Positions 28,229 through 37,596 of a stretch of 64,000 nucleotides of DNA are shown here, piece after piece (within the stretch, counting starts at the first letter, position 1; every line of letters begins with the position of its first letter). The notes under the pieces were generated by a model. The model saw only the letters and a program-made list of their open reading frames with translations. It was not told the DNA's origin and made no database searches. The stretch spans positions 62,001-126,000 of the forward strand of contig NZ_QRZF01000006.1 in the NCBI RefSeq assembly GCF_003464595.1, read 5' to 3'. The position numbers and the translations under genes were made by a program. The DNA comes from Bacteroides intestinalis. Lineage in GTDB: Bacteria; Bacteroidota; Bacteroidia; Bacteroidales; Bacteroidaceae.

Positions 28229-28522
28229 TCTTTTATACCCGTCATTGTTTGGGGTGAAAGTCACCCGTATTAACTATGATCAGCCTGAATAGTTTAGGAG
28301 TAAACCATCGGTTGATTATATGGATTAGCTCCTACTTTAGCTGAATATATTGTCAATTTTATACACTGTTTAATGTTTTGTTGTAAAGGTCTTACTTTTC
28401 CCATTTGATAAGGCTTTAGGTTTATATTAGAGTTTCATTTTAAACTTCTACAAATATACTACATCAGAAAGGCGAAGTCAAGTGTTTCAGCCCCGTTTTG
28501 AATTATTTTTTTATTTATGGTG

Positions 28523-28591
28523 CTAATATCTGCATCCGGCAAAAGTCATTACCGGAATGAACAGCAATAAAGATATAAATAACCGTTTCAT
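28523..28591 (-). pseudogene. Stub of a lipoprotein gene (22 codons)
   Basis: Starting 10 bp after the flavodoxin gene, a short frame encodes MKRLFISLLLFIPVMTFAGC then two residues and a stop. This is a near-perfect lipoprotein signal with lipobox FAGC and nothing behind it. It is either a decayed lipoprotein gene or a very small lipopeptide. The decayed-gene reading is favoured because no conserved body follows in any frame. Confidence 0.35.
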
Positions 28592-28601
28592 AATCTGTAT
28601 T

Positions 28602-29258
28602 TTAATTGATTTGATTCAGCCAACCGGCAATTAGCGAATGGCAGTTGGATGTTTGTGAAGAGCGTATCCACAGACTTGGAGTCAGGAAGTTGCCTTCCGG
28701 AATGAGCCGTTTGGCATCAGACTCTACACTGCTGATTCCACTGCTTGCGCTCGATACGATCAGACCGATACTTTTGCCTCCCATCCGGTTGCCGTATTGA
28801 AACAGGAATGTTTGCAATGGGGCGGCCATATTGCTCCACCAAAGGGGTGCGCCTATGATAATCCGGTCGTAATCGGCGATATTCACCTCCACAGGTTTGA
28901 TTGCAGGATAAGATGCCGCGTCATTCGGCTGGTTCCGGATTGCCTGAATCAACGCACTTCCGATGGCATAGTTGTTGGCGGCATAGTCGAGTCCCTCTTC
29001 GGCTGGTTCAACTCTTACCACATCGGCTTCTATCTGTGTCTGCAAGTCACTGACAATCGTATGCACATTGTTCGTGAAACTGTAATACACGATAAGGGTT
29101 TTATCAGTTGCCGGATCGGGATCAGGAGTAGGATCAGGATCGGGAGTAGGTGTCGGAACTTCGGTCTGCGGACCATCCGGTTCGTTACTATCGGTAGAGC
29201 AGGCGCTCAATCCCACCGCTACAAAAACGGCGAATAATAAATATAGGTACTTTTTCAT
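28602..29258 (-). CDS. Flavodoxin-like lipoprotein
   Basis: A 218-residue lipoprotein (signal peptide with lipobox GLSAC, Cys20) with a Pro/Asp/Thr-rich linker (about residues 27-50, repeats of PTPDPDP) that would hold the domain away from the membrane. The body is a flavodoxin-type fold: TLIVYYSFTNNV (FMN phosphate loop, about 54-65), DRIIIGAPLWWSNMAAPLQTFL (about 131-152) and IGLIVSSASSGISSVE. It resembles Bacteroides extracytoplasmic flavodoxin-domain lipoproteins found with aldo-keto reductases. Electron partner unknown; the downstream order on the minus strand places it last in the cluster. Confidence 0.85.
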   Translation of the reverse strand: MKKYLYLLFAVFVAVGLSACSTDSNEPDGPQTEVPTPTPDPDPTPDPDPATDKTLIVYYSFTNNVHTIVSDLQTQIEADVVRVEPAEEGLDYAANNYAIGSALIQAIRNQPNDAASYPAIKPVEVNIADYDRIIIGAPLWWSNMAAPLQTFLFQYGNRMGGKSIGLIVSSASSGISSVESDAKRLIPEGNFLTPSLWIRSSQTSNCHSLIAGWLNQIN

Positions 29259-29381
29259 AGCTTCTTACATATTAAAATAAAACTTTCATTTTCATATCTG
29301 TTATTTTTAGTTGTTTCTTTGATGCAAAGATAAAAGCAAAGACCTGCAACGTCTTTGCTGCGAGGCTCAATGTGTTTTGTT

Positions 29382-30548
29382 TTAGCGACCTACCTGCCGT
29401 TGTTGCTCGGCATTGTATCTGTCTCCGACAACGGGGATGGCGGCAACAGCGTTTTCCAGTTCTTTCCACTCTTCGGGAGAAAGTGTAAATTCCAGTGTGC
29501 GCAGGTTCTCCTCCAGATGTGCAAGTTTCGTTGTTCCGGGAATCGGTACGATCCACGGTGCCTTCTGTAGCAACCAGCCGAGTGCTACTTGTGTCGAGGT
29601 CATGCCTCGTGTGCGGCCGAAGGCTTGCAGCACATTCACGATGCGGGTATTCGCCCGCATTGCTTCCGCTTGGAAGCGCGGCAGGGTCTGTCGGTTGTCG
29701 TTGTTTGGGTCGAAAACCGTGTATTCGTTGATGCAGCCGCCCAAAAATCCCCGATTCAGCGGGCTGTATGGAACAAAGCCGATTCCCAGTTCCCGACAGG
29801 CGTCGAGCACTCCGTTTTCCTCCACCAGACGGTGCATCAGATGATATTCGCTTTGGATGGCCGTCAGCGGGCAAACGGCATGAGCCTTGTGGATGGTCTC
29901 GGCGTTGACTTCGCACATGCCCCAGTGTTGTACTTTGCCTTCTTTCATCAAGTCGGCAATAGTCGATGCCACCTCTTCTGCCGGGGTGTTGGGGTCGGCA
30001 CGGTGCTGGTAGAACATGGGAAGCGAATCGAGTCGGAAGCGACGGAGCGACTCTTCGCAATAGCGACGGATGGTCTCCGGCCGACTGTCCTGACGTCCCG
30101 TGCCTTTTCCGTCGATTACTTCGTGTCCGAATTTAGTCGTTACGTTAATCCGGCCTTTGAACTCGGCCAGTGCTTCTCCGGCTAAATTCTCGTTGGTCAG
30201 CGGCCCGTAGATGATGGCGGTATCGAAGAGTGTTACACCGCGATCCACTGCTTCGTGCAGCAACCGGATGCATTGCTTCTTGTCCGGATGCTGGCTACGG
30301 TTGTAGGTCATGCCCATCACGCCAAAACCGAGTGCCGACACTTCGAAAGCTGCCTTGCCCTTACCCAATATACGATGTCCCGTAATGTGGGCGACATCGC
30401 TATTGTTATCAGATGCTGCCGTCTGTTTCGTTTCAGCGGCAAATACCTTGTCCAGTCCGGTGGGCATGGTCAATGCGGCTCCTGCCAGTGCTGCCGTCTT
30501 GAGAAACCCGCGACGACTGATATTCATTTTATTGTTTTCTTCTTTCAT
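29382..30548 (-). CDS. Aldo/keto reductase with Tat-type signal
   Basis: A 388-residue NADPH-dependent oxidoreductase. The frame is open further upstream, but that part overlaps the acetyltransferase gene; the ATG at 30548 is preferred, 5 bp after that gene. The N-terminus carries a twin-arginine signal, SRRGFLKTAALAGAAL (about residues 11-26). The aldo/keto reductase barrel follows with the catalytic Asp-Tyr region DTAIIYGPLTNENLAGEAL, the lysine in NVTTKFGHE, and QSEYHLMHR, with cofactor loop VPIPGTTKLAHLEENL near the end. Export by Tat suggests it folds with cofactor in the cytoplasm and works in the periplasm. Confidence 0.9.
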   Translation of the reverse strand: MKEENNKMNISRRGFLKTAALAGAALTMPTGLDKVFAAETKQTAASDNNSDVAHITGHRILGKGKAAFEVSALGFGVMGMTYNRSQHPDKKQCIRLLHEAVDRGVTLFDTAIIYGPLTNENLAGEALAEFKGRINVTTKFGHEVIDGKGTGRQDSRPETIRRYCEESLRRFRLDSLPMFYQHRADPNTPAEEVASTIADLMKEGKVQHWGMCEVNAETIHKAHAVCPLTAIQSEYHLMHRLVEENGVLDACRELGIGFVPYSPLNRGFLGGCINEYTVFDPNNDNRQTLPRFQAEAMRANTRIVNVLQAFGRTRGMTSTQVALGWLLQKAPWIVPIPGTTKLAHLEENLRTLEFTLSPEEWKELENAVAAIPVVGDRYNAEQQRQVGR

Positions 30549-30553
30549 GTTAT

Positions 30554-31117
30554 TTATTTTTTTAGTTCCTTGATTGTTCTTGCCGGATTGCCCGCAACAA
30601 CGGTCATGGGCGGCACATCTTTGGTTACTACGCTGTTTGCTCCTATGATAGCGCCGTATCCGACTCTGACACCGGGGAGAATCGTGGCGTTGATACCGAT
30701 CCAAACTTTATCCTCAATGACAACGGGACGGCCGTAAGTCGCACTGCGGTTTTCCGGATCGGAGTCATGGTTGATGGTAATGATGTTTACTTTCGGACCG
30801 ACCAAAACATGTTCGCCGAGTGTAATGCCGCCACGTCCGAAAAACGTGCAGCACTGTTGGATAAAGCAGCCTTTACCTATCTTTATATGCTTGCCGTAGT
30901 CCACATAAAACGGAGGTAGTAAGGTTACGGACTCATCCACTTCCTGCCCGATGATTTCTCCCAGTATCCGGCGGACTTCATCCGGTGTATGGTAGCCGTT
31001 GTTCAGTTCGGCCGCTGTTTTCATTGTATCCCAAATGGAGTTTATTAACTCGTCGTATCCTTGATCCGACGGGGAAACAATTTCTCCGTTCAAGTCTCTT
31101 GCAAAAATTTCATTCAT
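30554..31117 (-). CDS. Maltose O-acetyltransferase-like hexapeptide-repeat acetyltransferase
   Basis: A 187-residue left-handed beta-helix acetyltransferase. The ATG at 31117 ([12 protein letters not shown]) is preferred over one 30 bp upstream. After the short helical Mac domain (about 1-60) come hexapeptide repeats with the catalytic histidine in [12 protein letters not shown] and the acetyl-CoA loop [33 protein letters not shown]. It belongs to the maltose/galactoside/nodulation acetyltransferase group; the acceptor is unknown. It sits between the AraC regulator and the aldo/keto reductase in a minus-strand cluster. Confidence 0.9.
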   Translation of the reverse strand: MNEIFARDLNGEIVSPSDQGYDELINSIWDTMKTAAELNNGYHTPDEVRRILGEIIGQEVDESVTLLPPFYVDYGKHIKIGKGCFIQQCCTFFGRGGITLGEHVLVGPKVNIITINHDSDPENRSATYGRPVVIEDKVWIGINATILPGVRVGYGAIIGANSVVTKDVPPMTVVAGNPARTIKELKK

Positions 31118-31213
31118 AATGATGCTTCGTTTAATGTTTTGGTGCAAAATTACGAAGAGAGCCTCGTAACAACTTTGCTACGAGGCTCAATTAATTTTGT
31201 CCTGAAGTTCATT

Positions 31214-32026
31214 TTACCATGACGGAGCTACACCGTAGGCTTCCTTATATATTTTGGAGAAATGCGACAGGTTCTTGAAGCCCACATCGAAACAGGCTTC
31301 CGTCACTCTTTTCTTGCCCGATTTTATCAGGCCGTGCGCTGCCTCCAGACGACGCCTGATAATCCATTTCTGCGGTGTCAAATCGCTCACTTTGGCAAAA
31401 TCACGTTTGAAGGTTGCCAGACTGCGTCCTGTATAACTCGCGATTTCCCCCATCGAGAGGTCATACATGTAATTCTCATTCAGGTAGTCGAGAATGTCTA
31501 TTTTCCATGGTTCCACGAAATCGAACAGCGAAGCATAGAGGTTCCTGTCGGTATTGAGCAGTACATACAGCCCCTCGGTCATTTTTAGCTTCAGTACATC
31601 TTCGGAAGGCTTTTCGCCCGCATCGAAGTAAGGGATAACCGATTCGAACAGCGACCGAATGTCGGGTCTGTTACTCGGTAATACACGCAGACTTGCTTTT
31701 TCACGCTTGGAGTCGACCGGTATCTGTTGTTGGTTGAGTGTATGGTAAAACTCCCTCAGAAAAGGCTTTGTGAATTTCAGCACGACGGAGCGGTAGGGCT
31801 TATCGTCCTCAACCTTTTTTTGCAGCCACATCCGGTTATCACGCCGCATGAAAGCGCAATCTCCCGGATGCAGAACGGTTTTCTTTCCCCGTTCCTCTAT
31901 TTCCAATTCGCCGGAGCATAGATAAATAAGCGTATGCTCCCTGTTTTCGTGGGCACACCCCCGGTCATCGGTGAAATAGCTCGCTATAAGCACATTCAAG
32001 CAATCGAATACATCTAATTGTTCCAT
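31214..32026 (-). CDS. AraC-family transcriptional regulator of the redox cluster
   Basis: A 270-residue AraC regulator. The N-terminal half is a cupin-like sensing domain (ELEIEERGKKTVLHPGDCAFMRRD, about residues 33-56). The C-terminal half (about 165-270) holds two helix-turn-helix units, with MGEIASYTGRSLATFKRDFAKV and the signature VTEACFDVGFKNLSHFSKIYKEAYGVAPS. It is the first gene of the minus-strand group that continues into acetyltransferase, aldo/keto reductase and flavodoxin, and probably controls them. Confidence 0.9.
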   Translation of the reverse strand: MEQLDVFDCLNVLIASYFTDDRGCAHENREHTLIYLCSGELEIEERGKKTVLHPGDCAFMRRDNRMWLQKKVEDDKPYRSVVLKFTKPFLREFYHTLNQQQIPVDSKREKASLRVLPSNRPDIRSLFESVIPYFDAGEKPSEDVLKLKMTEGLYVLLNTDRNLYASLFDFVEPWKIDILDYLNENYMYDLSMGEIASYTGRSLATFKRDFAKVSDLTPQKWIIRRRLEAAHGLIKSGKKRVTEACFDVGFKNLSHFSKIYKEAYGVAPSW

Positions 32027-32440
32027 ATTGTTAGCCTTTTATTTTTGCAAAGGTAGCAAGTTATATTTGCTTTTTATTTGTTGTGAAGCTCAATGTTTTC
32101 TCGGAAAAATCATAAGGAACAATTTATCCTATCAAAAAAACACATTATCTTTGCAATACAATTTGAGCTGTTTAGCCGCTTTCCTATCCATGCCTTATAC
32201 CTCATGCGAATTCTTTTTTATCAGTTTGCAGCCAAATAAATAGCTTCAGACTGTATCATATATAAATAAAAGCAAGATGACGAGCTACATTTTGAATCGC
32301 TAATGACGATTCTTGGGCTTTGGAAAGCCTTTTTCCAAACTTTTTTTCATAAAAAGCCTTTTTTTCTCACCCGCTCCGAGATCTTGTGTGTCTACTTAGT
32401 ATAAAGCGATTTATACCATTGTTAATCTAAAATTAAAGTT
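32027..32440 (+). ncRNA. 414-bp susC leader with candidate short transcript
   Basis: No protein gene is convincing here. TATCTTTG at 32146-32153 matches the -7 box TAnnTTTG, with TTTA 19 bp upstream. About 165 bp further on, a hairpin with T-run (32319-32348) would stop a transcript before susC. GAATCG/CGATTC (32293-32311) forms a second small stem. This fits either a regulated leader or a short RNA; it is an inference from sequence only. Confidence 0.35.
32319..32348 (+). terminator. Terminator-like hairpin in the susC leader
   Basis: TTTGGAAA pairs with TTTCCAAA across a 5-base loop and is followed by CTTTTTTTC. It lies 93 bp before the SusC start codon, on its strand. Confidence 0.6.
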
Positions 32441-35400
32441 ATGAAACACAAGATTTTACTTGTACTGTTTTTGAGCCTTATGGCATGTTTCACAGCCAAT
32501 GCTCAGAAAGTGACCTTGCAGTTCCGGCAAGTTAAGTTAGCAAAAGTTTTTGATGCTATCACTCAACAAACAGGGCTGACCGTGGCGTACAGTCGTCCTA
32601 CTGTTGATCCTGACCGAATTGTAACTATTGAAGCAAATAAAGAAGAACTTTCCCAAGTACTTACTCAATTAATGAAAGGTACAAATGTAACCTTTGAAAT
32701 TGGTGAGAAGAAAATCTATTTGAAAGAAAAGCCAACTTCGGATGTGCAGCAAAATCGAAAGGTTAAAACAATCTCCGGTATTATAGTTGATGATAAAGGA
32801 GAGCCGGTGATTGGTGCCAGTATTGCCGTTCAGGGTACTACTTTAGGTACTATTACTAACTTAGACGGTGAATATACATTAGCCAATGTTCCGGAAAACT
32901 CAGAAGTAACCGTTTCATTTATTGGCTACAAGACTTTGATTTTTAAAGCTAATGATAAATCTTTAGCAAATATCACTTTGAAGGAAGATACAGAAATGTT
33001 AGATGAAGTCGTAGTAGTAGGCTATGGTACGGTGAAGAAGCGTGATTTGACAGGATCTGTTGCCTCCTTAAACTCTGATGTTATTTCTTCTGTTCCTGCT
33101 ACATCAGCAGTAGAGGCCTTGCAAGGACGTGCATCTGGCGTTGTAGTTTCTACATCTAACTGGGCACCGGGAGAAACACCGTCAATTTTGATCAGAGGAA
33201 AGCGTTCTATTAATGCTAGTAATGATCCTCTGTTTGTTGTGGATGGAATCCCTGTTACCGGTGGTATGGGTGAAATTAGTCCTTCGGATATTGAATCTAT
33301 GGAGGTCCTGAAAGATGCTTCAGCAACGGCTATTTATGGTTCAAGAGGGGCAAATGGTGTTATCATTATTACTACTAAACAAGGTAAAGAAGGAAAGACA
33401 CAAATAGATTATAATGGCTATGTTGGCGTACAAACTATACAGAATAAATTAGATTTGATGAATGGAGCAGAATATGCTGAATATACTCGTGAAGCTTATC
33501 GTAATAGCAATGGTTCCAATAAATATCTTTCTGATACTCCAAATAAAGAAGAAGATATGTTGCTTCCTATGTTTAAGCAGGATCCCTATGTATTAGAGTC
33601 TGTGATGATGGCTTATGATGAAAATGGCAATTATGATCCTTCAAGAATACGTTCATATAATTGGTTTGATGATGTGACACGTAGCGGACTTATCACAGAC
33701 CATCAATTGAATATTCGTGGTGGTGGAGCTAAAACTAATTTTATGGCTTCTGTTACTTACAATAAAACGGAAGGTATAATGAAAGATAAAGACTATGAAC
33801 GATATTCTATTCGTTTCAATATTAGTCATAATGTTAATAAATATATTAAATTTGGTGGACAAACTCAGTACTCCCATTCAGTTCAGAACCGAGGCAGTGG
33901 AATGGAAACTGATATATATTTATATCGTATAACCCCATTGGGACGTTTTATTAATGAAGATGGCACTTACCCAGGGTTGGTTGGTGGAGATTCTCAAATG
34001 TATAATCCTTTGATGAATACAGTAGAAGGCGCTGTAGATCGCCCCTTGAAGACCAGTCGCTATTTAGGTAGTTATTTTGTTGATATTAAATTTCCGATTA
34101 AGGGATTAAGTTTTCGTTCCAATTTGGGTATTGATTCACGTACTGTACAGGATTATGAATACTTTGCTTCAGCTACTACAGAACGACAGTTGGGGAACTC
34201 TTCTGCCAGCAATTCTATGAAGAAATATTCGATGATTACATGGGAGAATTACTTTACTTATAATCGCGATTTCAAAGAGAAACATTCTTTAGGCATAACG
34301 CTTTTGCAATCCATCCAACAAGATTTGGAAGAAACCTTGGAAGCTTCCGTGCAAAACACTCCATCTGACGTTTTAAAGTACTATGATTTAGCTTCCGGAT
34401 TATTGATAGATGGTGTGGGTAGTGATTACGTAAAGTGGAATATGGCATCTTTTATGGGGCGTATCAATTATAATTATTTGGGTCGCTATCTGTTGACCGT
34501 TTCTGCACGCTATGATGGTTCTTCACGTTTGGCAGATGGACATAAATGGGTATTATTTCCATCAGCAGCTTTGGCATGGAGAATTAGTGACGAGTCTTTT
34601 ATGAAGTCGCTTTCCTGGGTCGATAATCTGAAACTTCGTTTGGGGTATGGTAAGACAGGTAACTCTTCAGTAGATCCTTATCAAACACGAGGGAAGCTTG
34701 GAAAGAAACGTTATGTTTATAATAATGGTGCTACGGAAATAATGGGATATGCCCCTTCTCTTATGGCCAACAGCACTTTGACGTGGGAAACTACCGATCA
34801 ATGGAATATCGGACTTGATTTTGGTTTCTTGAAAAATCGTATCAATGGCTCTGTCGAGTTGTATTTGCAGAATACGCATGATTTGTTGCTTGAACGTCAA
34901 TTACCAGTAGTGTCCGGTTTTTCCAGTGTGATGTCTAATGTAGGGTCTACACGTAATAAGGGTATTGAAATAACTTTGAACACACGTAATATTCAGACCA
35001 AGAACTTTACTTGGAGTACGGATTGGATGTTTTCTGCTAATAAGGAGGAGATTGTGGAATTATATAATGGAAAATCAGATGACATTGGTAACCGTTGGTT
35101 TATTGGTAATCCGATTGACGTATATTATAATTATGAAAAGATAGGTATTTGGCAAGACACACCGGAAGACTTGGCTGAAATGGCAAAGTTTAATGAAAAA
35201 GGCGGGAATTTTACAGTAGGTAGTATCAGGCTAAGAGATGTGGATGGGGACTATAAAATAACTGATAAAGATAAGATTATTTTGGGAAATGAACGACCGA
35301 AATTTGTAGCAAGCTTAGTGAATAATATTGAGTACAAAGGATTCGATTTTTCTATTTTCTTGTATGCCAGTGTAGGTCGTATGTTGAAAAATGATATTGA

Positions 35401-35749
35401 ATTGATGGAGAAGCCTGGACGTGCAAATACAGTTAAAGTGAATTATTGGACTCCTAATAATCCAACTAATGATTTCCCTCGTCCGAATGCCGATACAGAA
35501 ACGTTGGATTATATTTCTACTATTGGATATGACAAGGCGGATTTTTTGAGAATCAGAAATATAACTCTAGGATATACTCTGCCCAAAGATCTGACACAGA
35601 AAGTTATGTTGAATAAAGTACGGTTTTATATGAGTGCTAATAATCCTTTTATTTTCACGAATTTCACAGGTATTGATCCGGAGGGGGCTAATGGACGTAC
35701 TTCTCCAAGCTATAGTACTTGGATGTTTGGGGTAAATCTTTCTATGTAA
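32441..35749 (+). CDS. SusC/RagA TonB-dependent transporter, glycerophosphodiester locus 1
   Basis: A 1,102-residue outer-membrane importer. It has a signal peptide (1-21), an STN signalling domain (about 22-92), a carboxypeptidase-regulatory-like domain (about 107-190), a TonB box at DEVVVVGYG, plug (about 200-310) and barrel ending GVNLSM. The STN domain implies control through an anti-sigma factor, yet no sigma pair lies directly upstream. Residues about 107-200 are closely similar to the SusC at 42710, also at DNA level, suggesting duplication. Its coding sequence looks more AT-rich than the other two susC genes. Confidence 0.95.
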   Translation: MKHKILLVLFLSLMACFTANAQKVTLQFRQVKLAKVFDAITQQTGLTVAYSRPTVDPDRIVTIEANKEELSQVLTQLMKGTNVTFEIGEKKIYLKEKPTSDVQQNRKVKTISGIIVDDKGEPVIGASIAVQGTTLGTITNLDGEYTLANVPENSEVTVSFIGYKTLIFKANDKSLANITLKEDTEMLDEVVVVGYGTVKKRDLTGSVASLNSDVISSVPATSAVEALQGRASGVVVSTSNWAPGETPSILIRGKRSINASNDPLFVVDGIPVTGGMGEISPSDIESMEVLKDASATAIYGSRGANGVIIITTKQGKEGKTQIDYNGYVGVQTIQNKLDLMNGAEYAEYTREAYRNSNGSNKYLSDTPNKEEDMLLPMFKQDPYVLESVMMAYDENGNYDPSRIRSYNWFDDVTRSGLITDHQLNIRGGGAKTNFMASVTYNKTEGIMKDKDYERYSIRFNISHNVNKYIKFGGQTQYSHSVQNRGSGMETDIYLYRITPLGRFINEDGTYPGLVGGDSQMYNPLMNTVEGAVDRPLKTSRYLGSYFVDIKFPIKGLSFRSNLGIDSRTVQDYEYFASATTERQLGNSSASNSMKKYSMITWENYFTYNRDFKEKHSLGITLLQSIQQDLEETLEASVQNTPSDVLKYYDLASGLLIDGVGSDYVKWNMASFMGRINYNYLGRYLLTVSARYDGSSRLADGHKWVLFPSAALAWRISDESFMKSLSWVDNLKLRLGYGKTGNSSVDPYQTRGKLGKKRYVYNNGATEIMGYAPSLMANSTLTWETTDQWNIGLDFGFLKNRINGSVELYLQNTHDLLLERQLPVVSGFSSVMSNVGSTRNKGIEITLNTRNIQTKNFTWSTDWMFSANKEEIVELYNGKSDDIGNRWFIGNPIDVYYNYEKIGIWQDTPEDLAEMAKFNEKGGNFTVGSIRLRDVDGDYKITDKDKIILGNERPKFVASLVNNIEYKGFDFSIFLYASVGRMLKNDIELMEKPGRANTVKVNYWTPNNPTNDFPRPNADTETLDYISTIGYDKADFLRIRNITLGYTLPKDLTQKVMLNKVRFYMSANNPFIFTNFTGIDPEGANGRTSPSYSTWMFGVNLSM

Positions 35750-35768
35750 CCTTTAAATGTAATTGAGT

Positions 35769-37580
35769 ATGAAAAAGATAAATAGTTTTTTACTGATATT
35801 TGGTTTGTTGTTTGGAGCTACAGCTTGTACTAATTGGCTAAGTGAGGATGGTGCTCCTAAAATGACATATGATTATTATGGAACTGAGCAAGGAGTAGAT
35901 GCAGCAGTGGCTGCGGCCTATAGCTTTTTGCGTTGGGGATGTGGTGGTGAACGATATGATGTGTTGACTGAATTGGGTACAGATTTATTTACTGCCGGAA
36001 GCGACGGAAAAAACAAAACATCATTTAATGCTTACGGAACGCAATTAAATCCGGAAGATAATATCCTGTCGGGGTTGTGGGAAAATCATTATAAAGGCAT
36101 CAGCGATGCAAATATTGCTATGGATCAGATTCTTCAATCTGATATGAGTGAATCCAAAAAGCTGACTTCGTTGGGGGAGATGCTTTTTATTCGTTCTTTC
36201 TTATACTTTGAGTTGGTACAGCAATTTGGAAAAGTGCCTTTGGTAACTGAAGGCAGCTTTGAGATTCGTACAGATTTTAAACGTGCTGCAATAGCGGATA
36301 TATATAAGCAGATCATTACTGACCTGCGTACGGCTGTCGAATACTTACCGGAAAAGGTCGATGATTCTCAAAAAGGAAAAGCAACCTCCTATGCCGCTTC
36401 ACATTTACTGGCTAAAGTTTACTTGACAAGAGGTAGTGCTGTGACGGATGTTCGTGGACAAAAAGCGACGGATATGGATAGTGTCCTTTATTTTTCAGAG
36501 AATGTGATTAAGAATAGTCCTTATCGCTTACAGAAAAATTTTGCGGATCTGTGGAACATAGATAATATGGGAAATTCTGAGGTGATTTTCGCTGTGCAAT
36601 TTACTTCAAATCCTATATTTAATGATGATGGTAATACTTTCCATCTGTATTGGCTCCCGGTTTATGATGATGAAGACGGTATGGAGCGCGATATATTCTA
36701 TGGCCGTCCATACAAGCGTTATCGTCCTACTGATAAAGTTTTATTCAAACTTTATGATCGCAAAAACGACTCTCGTTTTTATAAAAGCTTCCGTTGGGCT
36801 TATATGTCAAACTATGCAAAGACAATTCCCGTATGGAAAGAACTTGAAGATAAAGGTGAAATCTACTTTACTCCCGATCCGCAGAAAGGGCAAATAGCAG
36901 GGAAGAAGAAGTTTGAAGTGGGAGATACAGCTATATACTATACCATTGAGAAAACAGGGCTTGAAAAGAATAGTATAGAAATGAAGAAGCTGCGTGCCAA
37001 CAAGTCTTATACTTATTATCCTTACGAAGTGCATGATTCTAAACATTATCCTACACTTATCAAACACTTGGCGCCTAATCGTCCTTCTGTTGCAGAGAGA
37101 GCATCCTCGCGTGAATGGGTGCGTATGCGTTTAGGTGAGACTTATCTGATAGCAGCTGAAGCTGCTGGCAGGAAAGGTGATTTTGACTTGGCTGCTAAAT
37201 ATATTAATGTTATCCGCGAACGGGCTGCGTGGGCAGACGGGGAAACAAAAACTGCACAATATTGGGAAATAGAGGGAGGAACTCCTGATGATATAAACAG
37301 TACGTATGATAATATAAAAGTAACTGCAGCTGAGCTTTCAACAGGTGATTTTGTGTCGTTCATATTGGATGAACGTGGTCGTGAATTGTTGGGTGAGATT
37401 TGCCGTTGGGAGGATCTTGTACGTACCGAGAAATTCTATGAATGGGTAAAGAAATACAATTCTGATGCGGAGGCTGCTATTAAACCTTATCATAAACTGC
37501 GTCCAATTCCTCAAACACATATTGATCGTTTGGATCCTGTAGGACCAGTCGAAGAAGAGCAAAATGAAGGATATTATTAA
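35769..37580 (+). CDS. SusD/RagB lipoprotein, glycerophosphodiester locus 1
   Basis: A 603-residue lipoprotein. The ATG at 35769 is preferred over an in-frame TTG at 35763. The signal peptide ends in lipobox GATAC (Cys20). SusD features: the N-terminal SEDGAPKMTYDYYGTEQGVDAAVAAAYSFLRW region, helical TPR-like core (LFIRSFLYFELVQQFGKVPLVTEG), and the C-terminal RLGETYLIAAEAAGRKGDF with ERGRELLGEICRWEDLVRTEKF. It starts 19 bp after susC and is followed 16 bp later by the GDPD fusion gene, so all three are one operon. Confidence 0.95.
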   Translation: MKKINSFLLIFGLLFGATACTNWLSEDGAPKMTYDYYGTEQGVDAAVAAAYSFLRWGCGGERYDVLTELGTDLFTAGSDGKNKTSFNAYGTQLNPEDNILSGLWENHYKGISDANIAMDQILQSDMSESKKLTSLGEMLFIRSFLYFELVQQFGKVPLVTEGSFEIRTDFKRAAIADIYKQIITDLRTAVEYLPEKVDDSQKGKATSYAASHLLAKVYLTRGSAVTDVRGQKATDMDSVLYFSENVIKNSPYRLQKNFADLWNIDNMGNSEVIFAVQFTSNPIFNDDGNTFHLYWLPVYDDEDGMERDIFYGRPYKRYRPTDKVLFKLYDRKNDSRFYKSFRWAYMSNYAKTIPVWKELEDKGEIYFTPDPQKGQIAGKKKFEVGDTAIYYTIEKTGLEKNSIEMKKLRANKSYTYYPYEVHDSKHYPTLIKHLAPNRPSVAERASSREWVRMRLGETYLIAAEAAGRKGDFDLAAKYINVIRERAAWADGETKTAQYWEIEGGTPDDINSTYDNIKVTAAELSTGDFVSFILDERGRELLGEICRWEDLVRTEKFYEWVKKYNSDAEAAIKPYHKLRPIPQTHIDRLDPVGPVEEEQNEGYY

Positions 37581-37596
37581 TCTAATCTGAATAGTT

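Larger units (their letters stand above)
27856..28522. other. Gene-free region with phased repeats and hairpins
   Basis: No convincing gene is seen here. The region holds a ~33-bp-spaced repeat array (27895-28002), a 22-bp-spaced array (28090-28146), a terminator-like hairpin (28189-28228) and AT-rich sequence to 28522. It separates a plus-strand sigma/anti-sigma pair from a minus-strand redox cluster and may be the scar of a lost susC/susD pair or a control region. Confidence 0.6.

Noticed and set aside
29272..30060. 262-codon minus-strand open frame inside the aldo/keto reductase region
   Set aside because: It is an alternative frame of the reductase gene, Arg/Ser-rich and without any family pattern.
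30549..30704. N-terminal extension of the aldo/keto reductase
   Set aside because: It overlaps the conserved 3' end of the acetyltransferase gene in another frame and would bury the Tat signal.
32028..32243. 71-codon open frame upstream of susC
   Set aside because: Composition is unlike a coding region, no homology is recognised, and it overlaps a likely promoter.
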